Assembly: GCA_910588635.1 (NCBI GenBank)
Contig: CAJUPW010000006.1
Coordinates: 23,106-62,234, forward strand
Direction: 5' to 3'
Source of the DNA: an uncultured Oscillospiraceae bacterium
GTDB lineage: Bacteria > Bacillota > Clostridia > Oscillospirales > Oscillospiraceae
Length of the DNA stretch: 39,129 nucleotides
Each line of letters starts with the position of its first letter. The first letter of the stretch is position 1. Position numbers and translations under genes: made by a program. Below, one piece after another: positions 22,912 through 31,264 of the stretch. The notes beneath the pieces are model-generated. The model was not told the origin of the DNA, did not search any database, and saw only the letters and a list, made by a program, of their open reading frames with translations.

Positions 22912-23850
22912 TTACGCTTTATTCTTATTAACAGCACAGAACTCATTTTGAAGAAGACTGAGAAGAAGTTTCAGGTACTTAGACCGGTAAGTACGACGGT
23001 GGAGAACCAGAGAAAGACGGCTGGTTTGGGTCAGTTCCGATACTGGCAGGCTAATTAAGTCCGCATCCAGGGTGCGATTCAGCTCATCCAGCTTGAGCAG
23101 CATCATCTGGGGACAGAAGCAGGCGCCCAGGCCCCGGGCTGCCAGCTGGAGCTGAATTTCAAAGTCCGGAATGGTAATCACGCACCGGGGGGTAATCTGT
23201 TGCAGGCGGAGAAATTCATTCACCTTGACCTGGAAATTGCTCTCGGCAGGACTGAAAATCAGGTCAAGCCGGCTCAACTGGGCCGGGTTCAGCATCTCGG
23301 GAGACGCCGGTCCTGTCCAATCCAGCTGATGATACAGCCGCTTTCTGGAGACAGCCAGGCGGATGGGCTCTTGTGCCAGCTGAATGATTTGGAATTCGGG
23401 ACACTCTCGGGCATCCACCCCGAAAAACAGGTCCAGGCCGCCGTCCAGCAGCCGCTGTTCCAATCTCCGTGTGTCATCGTGGCAGAAAGACAATTGCACG
23501 TGGGGATAGATATCCCGGAAATGTTCCAGCACCTTGGGCAGCAATACCCGGGCCCGGGTAGAGTGGATACCCATCCGCAGACGGCCAATTCCCTTCTCAC
23601 GAATCTCATGCAGCTGAACGTCTAGGCTCCGTTCCAACAGGTGAATTTCCTGTAGGGTGGACAGCAAGGCCTCGCCTGAGGGGGTCAGGGCAAACCGTGG
23701 CTTGCGGAGAAACAAAACGGAACCGTAGGTCGTCTCCAAGCGCTTCATCTGCTCGCTGAAGGCCTGTTGGGTGACATACAGTCGCTGGGCGGCTGCACTG
23801 ATGCTGCCCTCTTGGGCCAGGACCAGAAAATATTCCATGCCGGTGTTCAT
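22912..23850 (-). CDS. LysR-family transcriptional regulator
   Basis: A 312-residue DNA-binding regulator. The winged HTH is at residues 1-60 (EYFLVLAQEGSISAAAQRLY then VTQQAFSEQMKRLETTYG). A linker helix and a two-lobed effector domain follow (about residues 90-300, starting with RLRMGIHSTRARVLLPKVL). The ATG at 23850 fits the domain start. It is divergent from the IlvD-family gene, with its promoter (TATAAT 23893-23898, TTGTAT 23916-23921, minus strand) overlapping a palindrome. The standard inference is that it controls itself and the divergent operon. The effector is unknown. Confidence 0.93.
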   Translation of the reverse strand: MNTGMEYFLVLAQEGSISAAAQRLYVTQQAFSEQMKRLETTYGSVLFLRKPRFALTPSGEALLSTLQEIHLLERSLDVQLHEIREKGIGRLRMGIHSTRARVLLPKVLEHFRDIYPHVQLSFCHDDTRRLEQRLLDGGLDLFFGVDARECPEFQIIQLAQEPIRLAVSRKRLYHQLDWTGPASPEMLNPAQLSRLDLIFSPAESNFQVKVNEFLRLQQITPRCVITIPDFEIQLQLAARGLGACFCPQMMLLKLDELNRTLDADLISLPVSELTQTSRLSLVLHRRTYRSKYLKLLLSLLQNEFCAVNKNKA

Positions 23851-23892
23851 GGGTACGGATACTCCTCCCTACTGTTTCTAGTATTTAACTTT

Positions 23893-24029
23893 ATTATATC
23901 TCAGTTGGATCTGCGATACAAGATAATTCTTGATGATATTAAGAAAACACCTGTTTTTTCTTTTGAATGATTTGGTGTATGATAGTGGGCAAGAAAAAGC
24001 ATTTGTGGGCAAAACACTCAACTGCCCAA
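23893..24029. promoter_or_regulatory. Divergent control region of LysR and the IlvD-family operon
   Basis: The minus-strand LysR promoter (TATAAT 23893-23898, TTGTAT 23916-23921, 17 bp) overlaps an ATCT-N8-AGAT repeat (23909-23924). A near palindrome CTTGATGATATTAAG (23929-23943) fits the T-N11-A LysR box. TATGAT (23978-23983) is a plus-strand -10 candidate without a clear -35, as expected for an activated promoter. Two GTGGGCAA copies 20 bp apart (23985, 24005) and an inverted one (24021-24029) lie in the leader. Confidence 0.5.
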
Positions 24030-24060
24030 GATATCGCAGAATGGTAAGGAGGAGACGATA

Positions 24061-25761
24061 TTGGATCAAAAAAAAGACATGCACTATAAAGAGTTCCGCA
24101 GCGGTCAGCTGACCAACGGAATCGAGCGTGCGGCACATCGGGCTCTGCTGTACAGCACAGGTCTGGACACAGAGGACCTGAGAAAACCCATGGTAGCCAT
24201 TGTAAACTCGTTCACCGAGGTGGTCCCCGGGCATATCCACCTACGAGAGATCGCCGACTTCGTAAAGATGGGCATTGCGGAGTTGGGCGGCATTTCCAGA
24301 GAGTTCAACACGATTGCCATCTGTGACGGGATTTGCCAGGGCCACAAGGGCATGAGCTACCCCTTGCCCAGCCGTGAGATTATCGCCGATTCCATTGAGT
24401 ACATGATTGAGGCCCACCAGTTTGACGCCATGGTTATGCTGCCCGGCTGTGACAAGATTGTCCCCGGTATGCTGATGGCCGCCATGCGCCTGAACATCCC
24501 CGCCATTTTGGTCCCGGGCGGGCCCATGCTGCCTGGACAGGACAAGAATATGGATGTAATCACCCTGACGGACATGCGTGAGCTGATTGGCAGGACCCAG
24601 ACGGGCAAGATGACGGTGGAGGACCTGAAGCGGGCAGAGATGAGTGCCTTGCCCGGCTACGGCACCTGCTCCATGCTGGGCACCGCCAACACCATGAGTT
24701 GTCTGGCCGAGGTGCTGGGTATGACTCTGCCGGGCTGTGCCCTCGCCCACGCCGTCTCAGCCAAGAAACGCCGCATCGCCAAGCAGTCCGGACGCCGAAT
24801 CGTACAGATGATTCAGGAGAATCTGACCCCCAGGAAGATCATGACCCGGGAATGCCTGCGCAACGGCATCGCCGCCAGTATGGCTATGGGCGCGTCCACC
24901 AACAGTACCTTGCACCTGCCCGCCATCGCCCACGAGGGAGACATCAAACTCACCCTGGACGATTTCGACGAAATCAGCCGTAAGGTGCCCTACATCTGCA
25001 ACATCAAGCCCTCCGGAAAGCACCCCCTCAGCGACCTGGACAACTGCGGCGGCGTTCCCGCCGTGTTGAAAGCGATTGAGTCTAAGCTGGACACTACTCA
25101 GCTCACTGTTACGGGCAAGACTCTGGGCGAGAACCTGAAGGACGTGGAGCTGGTAGAAAACGAAGTTATCTTCCCCCTGACCGCTCCCAAGAACGAAGAG
25201 GGCGGCCTGGCCATCCTCCACGGCAACCTGGCCCCCAAGGGCGCCGTGGTAAAGAAAAGCGGTGTCAAGCCCAGTATGTACTACTTTGAGGGCCGTGCCC
25301 GTGTGTTCCACTCTATGGAAGAGGCCAGCGCGGCGGTCTCCGGTGACCAGATCAAAAAGGGCGACATCTTGGTCATCACCTACGAGGGCCCCAAGGGCGG
25401 TCCCGGTATGCGTGAGATGCACATGACCACCAGCCTGATTGTTGGTCGGGGCATGGATGAGATGTGCGCCCTGATTACAGACGGACGCTTCTCCGGCTCC
25501 ACCCGCGGACCCTGCATTGGCCACATCTCTCCTGAGGCGGCCGCCGGCGGCCCCATCGCCGCGGTAGAAGAGGGAGACAGAATCATCATTGATATCCCCA
25601 ACCGCTCGCTGACGCTCTGCGTCCCGGACGAGGAGATTCAGCGCCGCCTGGCCAATATCAAGCACATCCGAAAGGAACGCACCCCCGCGCTGAACCGCTA
25701 TGCCGCGCAGGTCACTTCAGCCGACCAGGGCGCGGTGCTGAAGGCTCCGGAAGATCAATAA
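24061..25761 (+). CDS. ilvD: IlvD/Edd-family dehydratase (dihydroxy-acid or sugar-acid dehydratase)
   Basis: Removes water from a 2,3-dihydroxy acid using an Fe-S cluster. The 566-residue protein has the family blocks: NTIAICDGICQGHKGM (near residue 83), PGCDKIVPGMLMA with Cys130, GTCSMLGTANTM with Cys203, GGSTN-like MGASTNSTLHL, YEGPKGGPGM and DGRFSGSTRGPCIGH. At the position where [2Fe-2S] forms carry PCNxH, it reads PGHIH, as in the E. coli [4Fe-4S] type. Start is a TTG behind AAGGAGG. No other ilv or leu gene is near; LysR, an alpha/beta-hydrolase and RpiR are. A catabolic role is therefore more likely than valine/isoleucine synthesis, but this is inference. Confidence 0.85.
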   Translation: MDQKKDMHYKEFRSGQLTNGIERAAHRALLYSTGLDTEDLRKPMVAIVNSFTEVVPGHIHLREIADFVKMGIAELGGISREFNTIAICDGICQGHKGMSYPLPSREIIADSIEYMIEAHQFDAMVMLPGCDKIVPGMLMAAMRLNIPAILVPGGPMLPGQDKNMDVITLTDMRELIGRTQTGKMTVEDLKRAEMSALPGYGTCSMLGTANTMSCLAEVLGMTLPGCALAHAVSAKKRRIAKQSGRRIVQMIQENLTPRKIMTRECLRNGIAASMAMGASTNSTLHLPAIAHEGDIKLTLDDFDEISRKVPYICNIKPSGKHPLSDLDNCGGVPAVLKAIESKLDTTQLTVTGKTLGENLKDVELVENEVIFPLTAPKNEEGGLAILHGNLAPKGAVVKKSGVKPSMYYFEGRARVFHSMEEASAAVSGDQIKKGDILVITYEGPKGGPGMREMHMTTSLIVGRGMDEMCALITDGRFSGSTRGPCIGHISPEAAAGGPIAAVEEGDRIIIDIPNRSLTLCVPDEEIQRRLANIKHIRKERTPALNRYAAQVTSADQGAVLKAPEDQ

Positions 25762-25780
25762 ATTATTGGAGGGAAGAAAT

Positions 25781-26668
25781 ATGATTACAAAAGAGATGTA
25801 CTTCTACAGCAACGGCTATAAGCTGAAGGCCGCTTTGTACCTGCCCGATGGCTGCGAGGAGGGGGAGAAGATCCCCTGTATCATCCCAAACTCCGGATAT
25901 ATGGGCCTGAATGAGATTTATCCCGCCCTGTATGCCCGCGCCCTCACCGCCAGGGGCTGCGCCGCGTTCGGCTTTGACTACAGGGGGTTCCTGGACAATG
26001 GGGGTCCTGCGGGCGTCTGCAAGCTTGAGGAGCAGGTGGAGGACATCCGCAATGCTGTGGTCTTTGTGAAGACCCTGGCTCAGGTGGACGCCGACCGGAT
26101 TGGCCTGATCGGTTGGGGCATGGCTGCCGGCCTGGTGATGGAGGCTTCCGCCCGCGAGCCCAGCGTCCGCGCCGTGGCTGGCCTGAACGGCTTCTATAAC
26201 AGCCGCAAATGGCTTCAGAGCGTGTACCGCTACGCCGACTATGTGGCCCTGGAGAACACTATCGCCGAGGAGCGTACCCGCTTTGTCACCGAGGGTACCC
26301 GCCGCTTCGACAATCCCTTTGTCTACTACCCCCTGGATCCCGCCACCGACAACGTGGTGAAGGATCACCTCTATGTGGTCAAGGGCTACGGCCAGGACAT
26401 CTCCCTGGACTTCGGCCAGAGCCTGCTGGACTTCAATGCTGAGGACTGTGCGGACAAACTGGATATACCCGTGTTTATTGGCCACGGCAGGGACAACCTG
26501 CTGCACCCCGTAGGCGGCTCCGTCGATTTCTACAATCTGCTCAACTGTGAGAAGCGGCTTTACATGATTGACGGCAAGCACAATGACTTTATGTTCGACG
26601 ATCACCCTGTCTTCCACGGCCTGGTGGAGCAGCTGGATGCTTTCTTCAGCGATGCGCTGAAGGCCTAA
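25781..26668 (+). CDS. Alpha/beta-hydrolase-fold protein lacking the nucleophile serine (copy 1)
   Basis: A 295-residue cytoplasmic protein with a dienelactone-hydrolase-like layout: LPDG...IPCIIPNSGYMGLNE, GFDYRGF, the nucleophile elbow, then acid and His loops. The elbow reads LIGWGMAAG, so Gly113 replaces the Ser or Cys of GxSxG. Asp238 (GHGRDNLLHP) and His267 (DGKHNDFMF) of the triad remain. It follows the IlvD-family gene by 19 bp with a GGAGGG site, so the two are co-transcribed. A paralogue with the same Gly sits 4 kb away. Ordinary ester hydrolysis by a serine nucleophile is therefore unlikely; the reaction is unknown. Confidence 0.85.
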   Translation: MITKEMYFYSNGYKLKAALYLPDGCEEGEKIPCIIPNSGYMGLNEIYPALYARALTARGCAAFGFDYRGFLDNGGPAGVCKLEEQVEDIRNAVVFVKTLAQVDADRIGLIGWGMAAGLVMEASAREPSVRAVAGLNGFYNSRKWLQSVYRYADYVALENTIAEERTRFVTEGTRRFDNPFVYYPLDPATDNVVKDHLYVVKGYGQDISLDFGQSLLDFNAEDCADKLDIPVFIGHGRDNLLHPVGGSVDFYNLLNCEKRLYMIDGKHNDFMFDDHPVFHGLVEQLDAFFSDALKA

Positions 26669-26683
26669 TCAATCAGACAGGCA

Positions 26684-26722
26684 AACAAACCGCCCCCGTT
26701 TGTGTAAACGGGGGCGGTTTGG
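26684..26722. terminator. Terminator between the alpha/beta-hydrolase gene and convergent rpiR-type gene
   Basis: AAACCGCCCCCGTTT pairs with AAACGGGGGCGGTTT around TGTGT. A/T-rich flanks on both sides suit either direction. Confidence 0.85.
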
Positions 26723-26737
26723 AAAGTTCAGCGTTAA

Positions 26738-27604
26738 TTAGTTTTCCCAGAAAATCACATCGGTTTCGTTCAGGACCTGCTCAATGCGCTCAATGTTTTG
26801 AGTGGATTCCGGCGCGGTGCGGCGTCCCAGCTCGGAGACCAGCGCCTCTGTAACAGCAAAGAGCGCAGTGTCCCCGCTGGCGTGGTTGACCGTGTTGGTG
26901 TCGATCACGGCGTCCGCCACCTTGACCAGGGGATTAAGGCTGGTGTTGGTGAGGAGGATGATGGGAATATTCCGCTTATGGCACAGCTCACCGGCCTGGA
27001 TTGTCCGCTTGGTGCAAGGCCAGACGGAGTAGATCAGCGCCACGTCCTCCGGCGTGATGTTCACCACCAGGCGGTCGAAGAGAAACTCGCTCTCCCGGCT
27101 CAGCTGGCGCACCTTGGGGTAGAAGCGGTCTGTGTTGTACTCGAAGTAGAGTGAGAGGGCCCGGGAGGAGCGCAGTCCCAACGTGTAAATTGTGTGGGCG
27201 TCCAGCATCATCTGTATAGCCTTTTCAAACTGGGCCACGTTAGAAGGAGTACATAGGTCCTCCAGAACCCGGGCCCCGTCCTCGGCTACCTGCCGCAAGG
27301 CAACGCCGTTCTCCGGCTTCGAGGAGCGGGAGAAGCCGCTCTTCAGGGATTGGTAGGAGCTGGTATTCTTCAGCAGGTTGGCATTGACCAGAGCCCGCTT
27401 GAAGGCGGGAAAACTGTCGAAGCCCAGGTTTTGGATCAGCCGTAGTACCGTTGTGGTGCCCACGCCCGCATCCTTGGCCAGCTCCGCCACGGTCATGACG
27501 CCGATTCGCTCGTAATTGATGGCCAGATAGTTACACAGGATGCGCTGCTTTTTGGGCAGGACATCCTTGACATTTAAAATATTTTCCAGGATGGTATTGC
27601 TCAT
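26738..27604 (-). CDS. RpiR-family transcriptional regulator (HTH plus SIS domain)
   Basis: A 288-residue regulator. Residues 1-80 form the RpiR HTH (MTVAELAKDAGVGTTTVLRL, then IQNLGFDSFPAFKRAL). Residues about 120-270 form a SIS sugar-phosphate-binding domain (IYTLGLRSSRALSLYFEYN, then the PEDVALIYSVWPCTKRTIQ segment). The ATG at 27604 follows GAGGGGG; a longer upstream start was rejected. Such regulators usually sense phosphorylated sugars or related acids. It is convergent with the IlvD operon and downstream of the DUF6282 gene on the same strand, with its own promoter. Confidence 0.92.
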   Translation of the reverse strand: MSNTILENILNVKDVLPKKQRILCNYLAINYERIGVMTVAELAKDAGVGTTTVLRLIQNLGFDSFPAFKRALVNANLLKNTSSYQSLKSGFSRSSKPENGVALRQVAEDGARVLEDLCTPSNVAQFEKAIQMMLDAHTIYTLGLRSSRALSLYFEYNTDRFYPKVRQLSRESEFLFDRLVVNITPEDVALIYSVWPCTKRTIQAGELCHKRNIPIILLTNTSLNPLVKVADAVIDTNTVNHASGDTALFAVTEALVSELGRRTAPESTQNIERIEQVLNETDVIFWEN

Positions 27605-27647
27605 GTATATCCCCCTCTTGCTCCGTTGAGACGGCCAGACCGTATCC

Positions 27648-27677
27648 ATTATAAGCATTCGGGCGGGGAGGCGTCAA
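27648..27677 (-). promoter_or_regulatory. Promoter of the RpiR-type gene
   Basis: On the minus strand TTGACG (27672-27677) and TATAAT (27648-27653) with an 18-bp spacer. An ACGG-N5-CCGT repeat (about 27631-27643) lies just downstream and could be an operator. Confidence 0.75.
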
Positions 27678-27686
27678 CCGGTAATC

Positions 27687-27729
27687 CCTCAAAAAAAGGA
27701 ATAAAATCTCAGACCGTTCCTTTTTGAGG
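27687..27729. promoter_or_regulatory. Inverted repeat upstream of the rpiR-type promoter
   Basis: CCTCAAAAAAAGGAA (27687-27701) and TTCCTTTTTGAGG (27717-27729) are inverted repeats 15 bp apart. It could be a regulator site just upstream of the -35, or a weak terminator for the DUF6282 gene, whose stop is 66 bp away. Confidence 0.45.
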
Positions 27730-27795
27730 CAAAGGCACACCCGGTCCGGCGTATCCGAGGGGGGCCAGACCGGGCGGCGAGGCTCTGGTATGCGG

Positions 27796-28659
27796 TTAAG
27801 CGCTCAGGCCCAGGACCTGGGCGGGGACCGTGTGACTCATGGTGTACAGCTGATCCTCGGTGAGGCCCAGCCGCAGCAGAGCAGTGAAGTAGCGCCCCAG
27901 GGCTTCCACCGGGCGCTCCCGATCTCCCTGGCCCCGGTCGGTGACCAGGAAGCAGTGCTCGGCGCCCACTTGGCGGATGTGAGAGGCCATCTCCTCCGCG
28001 CTGCAGATGTTGTCGCCGATGTTCTGCCAGCACTTCTCTATAAAGACCCCCAGGTCTGCCATCTCTTTCTGGGTGGCGGCGTCCACCACGGTCCGGTCAA
28101 ACTCCGGATGGGTCAAAATCATGCGGACCCCCTGTTCCCGGCCCTTTCGGCACAGCAGAATACTTTCTGCGGCGCTGAGGTGGCCGGTGGCCACGACGGC
28201 GTTGTACTTTTTTGCAATCTCCAAAATCTGATAAACCTCTGGCTTCAGCCTACCGGACTCGTCTACGGCGGAGATGCCGGGGCGGTCAAAGAAATCGCCG
28301 GGCATATTTCCGGACAGCAAGGAGTTGGCGGAGTCGCGGGTGGGCATCCAGACGATACGGGCATTGCGCCGCAAGGCGTTCTCCACGGCGTAGGGGTTCA
28401 ACCCGCCCACCGGCCAGTTCAGCGCAATGGCTCCGTAGGCAGTGCAGCAGGAGGAACAGTGGGTGTTGACCAGTTCCGCCCGGGCGGCGGTTGGCTCATA
28501 GTGGGATTTCAGCACAATTCCCGCCATACCGGCCCTCCCGGCCTCCTCCAGCAGGCCGAAATCGTCCATTGCTCGGTGGAAGGGGGAGGGTGCGGCGTGC
28601 ATGTGCAGATCGTAAGCGCCCTGGATCAAGCGGTCAGCAGTACAATCAAATTCGGGCAT
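27796..28659 (-). CDS. DUF6282-type protein, amidohydrolase-like metal hydrolase
   Basis: A 287-residue soluble protein. Near the N-terminus it has the metal motif DLHMHAAPS (His19, His21), then further candidate ligands in VVATGHLSAAES and MILTHPEFDRT, and an Asp in LVTDRGQGD near residue 240. This order (HxH, His, His, Asp) fits the amidohydrolase/PHP-like barrel. It resembles the DUF6282 family as I know it, whose reaction is not established. The ATG at 28659 has an AAAGG site. It lies between the GltS-type transporter and the RpiR gene on the same strand, so it probably acts on the same compound. Confidence 0.75.
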   Translation of the reverse strand: MPEFDCTADRLIQGAYDLHMHAAPSPFHRAMDDFGLLEEAGRAGMAGIVLKSHYEPTAARAELVNTHCSSCCTAYGAIALNWPVGGLNPYAVENALRRNARIVWMPTRDSANSLLSGNMPGDFFDRPGISAVDESGRLKPEVYQILEIAKKYNAVVATGHLSAAESILLCRKGREQGVRMILTHPEFDRTVVDAATQKEMADLGVFIEKCWQNIGDNICSAEEMASHIRQVGAEHCFLVTDRGQGDRERPVEALGRYFTALLRLGLTEDQLYTMSHTVPAQVLGLSA

Positions 28660-28679
28660 AAAAACCAACCTTTCTTTTG

Positions 28680-28716
28680 AAAAACCGGCCTCTTATTGAT
28701 CAGAGGCCGGTTTTTG
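28680..28716. terminator. Terminator between the GltS-type and DUF6282 genes
   Basis: AAAAACCGGCCTCT pairs with AGAGGCCGGTTTTT around about 8 nt, with A and T runs at the ends. It works in either orientation. The DUF6282 gene therefore needs read-through or an unseen promoter. Confidence 0.85.
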
Positions 28717-28749
28717 ATAAGTTCTTGCACCATAGAGGAAAAGGAAGTT

Positions 28750-30132
28750 TCAGCCGTTGATAATCTCGGCCTCGCCCGGACGCAGCTCGTTCATCTTCTC
28801 CTTATGAACGCCGAAAACCTTGGCGCTGAACAGGAAGAGCACCAGAGCAATGGCTGTCTCAATCAGACCCACCGTGATGCAGCCCATGGAAACTGCGAAG
28901 ATGGGGGTGAGCGCCACAATAAACACTTCAATGATCGATTGCAGGGTATATGCGTAGCCGTAGTCGTTCAGGGTGCCGCTCTTGGCCTCGGGGTCCACGA
29001 TGCGCAGCAGGGTAACGCCGATGGCCACCACACCGGTGGTCCAGCCGAAGACGAAGATGGAGCGCTCAAACCAGAAGTTGTGGAACAGCTTGCGTCCGAT
29101 AATAAAGATAAAGCTGAGGGAGGTGAGCGTGCCCAGCACACACAGCAGGAGGATGGGGCCGGCAAATTCCATAACCACGGTGATGGAGATGGAGGCTACG
29201 CCGAAGCCCACCAGGTAGTCGGTGACCATGCTGCCGATACGGCCCTCCACGTGCTCGTCTACGCTGTCACGGAAGGGGGTATGGTTGATAATCGTCTGGA
29301 TAATGACACCAAAGATCATGGTCAGGCACATGACGGGCAGCTCAATGTCGGGCAGATACTGCTTGTACCAGTCATAGAATTTGTAGCCGGCCAGAGTGGC
29401 AATAAGCGTCAGGGCCAGGTGCCATGCCAGAGGGTCCATAGACATAGGGTTGATGGTCTCTTCGCCCATGGAGGTACGCTTGCCGGCGGGAACGATGCCG
29501 GTGCGGCAATCCTCAGGCAGAGACTCAGCCTTGTCCACCAAACGGGTAGCGCCTTTGCGGGTCGCGTAGTTGATGCAGGCGATTCCAACAAACAGGCCGG
29601 TGAGCAGGCCCATGGTGGCAAAGGTCTGGCCCAGGATTACGCCGTCCTCACGGCCCAGCAGGTTGTTCAGCGCGGTGCCGATGGTGGAGGCGTAGCCGTG
29701 TCCGCCGCAGTAGCCGGATGGCATGAGAAGGGAAATCTCAGGGAATACATCGGGGAAAATGGTCATGACCAGCGCTCCGCCCACCAGCAGGGCCACGCCG
29801 AAGCACAGAAACTCCGCGCCCATATTGACACAGAAGGAGTCGCCCACATGGGTAAATACCTTCTTCAGGCTGGTCTTCTCCTTTTTGCCCAGAAACAGGC
29901 CGCCGAACAAGACACACACCAGCATGTAGGCGTAGGAGCCAATCTTTCCGCTCCAGGGGATGACATTCAGGAACTGGGGCCCCAACAGCAGTCCCATGAT
30001 GCCGGCCAGAACAGAGGCCGGAATATAGAACATCTGCAGGAACTTGATATGGGAGCGCAGGAACTGGGCGATGACCAGCAGGAGGGACATAAACGCGAAG
30101 TCGTACAGGAATGACATATTTGTGTAATCCAT
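28750..30132 (-). CDS. gltS: Sodium:glutamate symporter (GltS/ESS family)
   Basis: A 460-residue secondary transporter with about ten to twelve hydrophobic segments. GltS features are the IPASVLAGIMGLLLGP helix near residue 40, the PSGYCGGHGYASTIG re-entrant loop near residue 140, and the FGWTTGVVAIGVTLLRIVDP loop near residue 375, the second half of the inverted repeat. The ATG follows AAAGGAG. The family moves glutamate or other carboxylates with Na+. In this context the substrate may be another carboxylic acid used by the dehydratase module. That is inference; nothing in the sequence names it. Confidence 0.85.
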   Translation of the reverse strand: MDYTNMSFLYDFAFMSLLLVIAQFLRSHIKFLQMFYIPASVLAGIMGLLLGPQFLNVIPWSGKIGSYAYMLVCVLFGGLFLGKKEKTSLKKVFTHVGDSFCVNMGAEFLCFGVALLVGGALVMTIFPDVFPEISLLMPSGYCGGHGYASTIGTALNNLLGREDGVILGQTFATMGLLTGLFVGIACINYATRKGATRLVDKAESLPEDCRTGIVPAGKRTSMGEETINPMSMDPLAWHLALTLIATLAGYKFYDWYKQYLPDIELPVMCLTMIFGVIIQTIINHTPFRDSVDEHVEGRIGSMVTDYLVGFGVASISITVVMEFAGPILLLCVLGTLTSLSFIFIIGRKLFHNFWFERSIFVFGWTTGVVAIGVTLLRIVDPEAKSGTLNDYGYAYTLQSIIEVFIVALTPIFAVSMGCITVGLIETAIALVLFLFSAKVFGVHKEKMNELRPGEAEIING

Positions 30133-30166
30133 AAAAACTCCTTTCTCGTTCTCACCTTATATGGAT

Positions 30167-30199
30167 AAAAAAGGTGCCCCGCCCTGACGGGCAGGGCAC
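30167..30199 (-). terminator. Terminator after the second alpha/beta-hydrolase gene
   Basis: On the minus strand, GTGCCCTGCCC pairs with GGGCGGGGCAC (30174-30199, one mismatch region), followed by CTTTTTT. It lies between the hydrolase stop and the GltS start. Confidence 0.8.
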
Positions 30200-30214
30200 A
30201 TGTCATGTCTGGGA

Positions 30215-31177
30215 TTACTGCAGGCCGAATTTAATGGGCTTCAGGTACTCTTTGTAGAAATCAGCCAGAGCAGCGGCCAGGGCCTCGAACTTGGGGTCGC
30301 CGTCAAACATCCACTCATTGTGCTTGCCGTCCACGTAGTACAGCCGCTTGGGTTCGTTGGCCAGACGGTAGGCCTCCTCGGCCTCTACCCGGTGGTGCAG
30401 CTCGTTGAAGTAGCCGTGGCCCACAAAGACGGCCCGAGGAGCGATACGGGGCAGGCAGTCCTCCACGTTGAAGCGGATGAAGCTCTCGCCGATGGCAGTG
30501 GACATGGGAGTGGGGAACTCCTCGCCGTTGTCATCGTTGACCGCCTTGTTGATGCCGCCGTTGATCTCTTTGAGCACGTGGTCGGTGTAGAAGTCGCCGC
30601 TCTCGGTGATGTTGGGATAATCGGTGTAGGGGTGCATGAGAACGGGATCGTTGGTGGTGATCCGCTTGATGCGGTCCTGGCGCAGACGGGCTACAGATTT
30701 GCCAAAAGCGTCGTTGCCCATGCCGTCCCGCATCCAGCGCTCACCGTTGACGAAGGAGTTCAGCGTGGCGACAGCCTTGACCTCCTTGTCGCGGGCGGCC
30801 ACGGTGACACACACGGCGCCGCCGACGCCCCAGCCCAGCAGACCGCAGCGGTCGGGATCAACCTCGGGCTGGACCTGCATGAAGGTGAACGCATTGGCGA
30901 TGTCCTCCACCTCAGTTTCCAGCGTGGTGTACTTGGGCAAGCAAGGATGAGGGTCCTCGCTGGGCTTAAAGCCGCGATAGTCAAAGCCCATGCACACAAA
31001 GCCGTACTTGGTGAGGGCGCGGGCATACAGAGCGGGGTAGCACTTGTTCACGCCGGTCCAACCGGAGTTGCACAGAACGGCGGGGCGCTTCTCGCCTTCC
31101 TTGTAATCATCAGGCAGATAGATGCTGCCAACCATCTTGGCACCTTCACTGTAAAAAATGACTTCGCGTTCCTTCAT
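30215..31177 (-). CDS. Alpha/beta-hydrolase-fold protein lacking the nucleophile serine (copy 2)
   Basis: A 320-residue paralogue of the protein at 25781-26668. It shares NSGWTGVNKCYPALYARALT, GFDYRGF and the C-terminal DGKHNEWMF with His286. The nucleophile elbow reads LLGWGVGGA, with Gly117 in place of Ser, as in copy 1. The acid position is also changed: GHGYFNELHH has Asn258 where copy 1 has Asp238. An insert of about 25 residues (around 195-225) is absent from copy 1. The ATG at 31177 follows AAGGGAAG. It heads the minus-strand run before GltS. Function unknown. Confidence 0.83.
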   Translation of the reverse strand: MKEREVIFYSEGAKMVGSIYLPDDYKEGEKRPAVLCNSGWTGVNKCYPALYARALTKYGFVCMGFDYRGFKPSEDPHPCLPKYTTLETEVEDIANAFTFMQVQPEVDPDRCGLLGWGVGGAVCVTVAARDKEVKAVATLNSFVNGERWMRDGMGNDAFGKSVARLRQDRIKRITTNDPVLMHPYTDYPNITESGDFYTDHVLKEINGGINKAVNDDNGEEFPTPMSTAIGESFIRFNVEDCLPRIAPRAVFVGHGYFNELHHRVEAEEAYRLANEPKRLYYVDGKHNEWMFDGDPKFEALAAALADFYKEYLKPIKFGLQ

Positions 31178-31204
31178 GACAATCTTCCCTTTCAAAAAAT
31201 AGTG

Positions 31205-31261
31205 TACGTAACACTTTAGCGGTATATTCGATAAAATAAATACCGCTAAATAGATTACGTA
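31205..31261. promoter_or_regulatory. Nested inverted repeat in the leader of the second alpha/beta-hydrolase gene
   Basis: Inner arms TTTAGCGGTAT (31215-31225) and ATACCGCTAAA (31240-31250) are perfect over 11 bp. Outer arms TACGTAA (31205-31211) and TTACGTA (31255-31261) are perfect over 7 bp. It lies between the -10 and the start codon. A TTTTTT run follows on the minus strand, so it could be an operator or an attenuator. Confidence 0.65.
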
Positions 31262-31264
31262 TAT

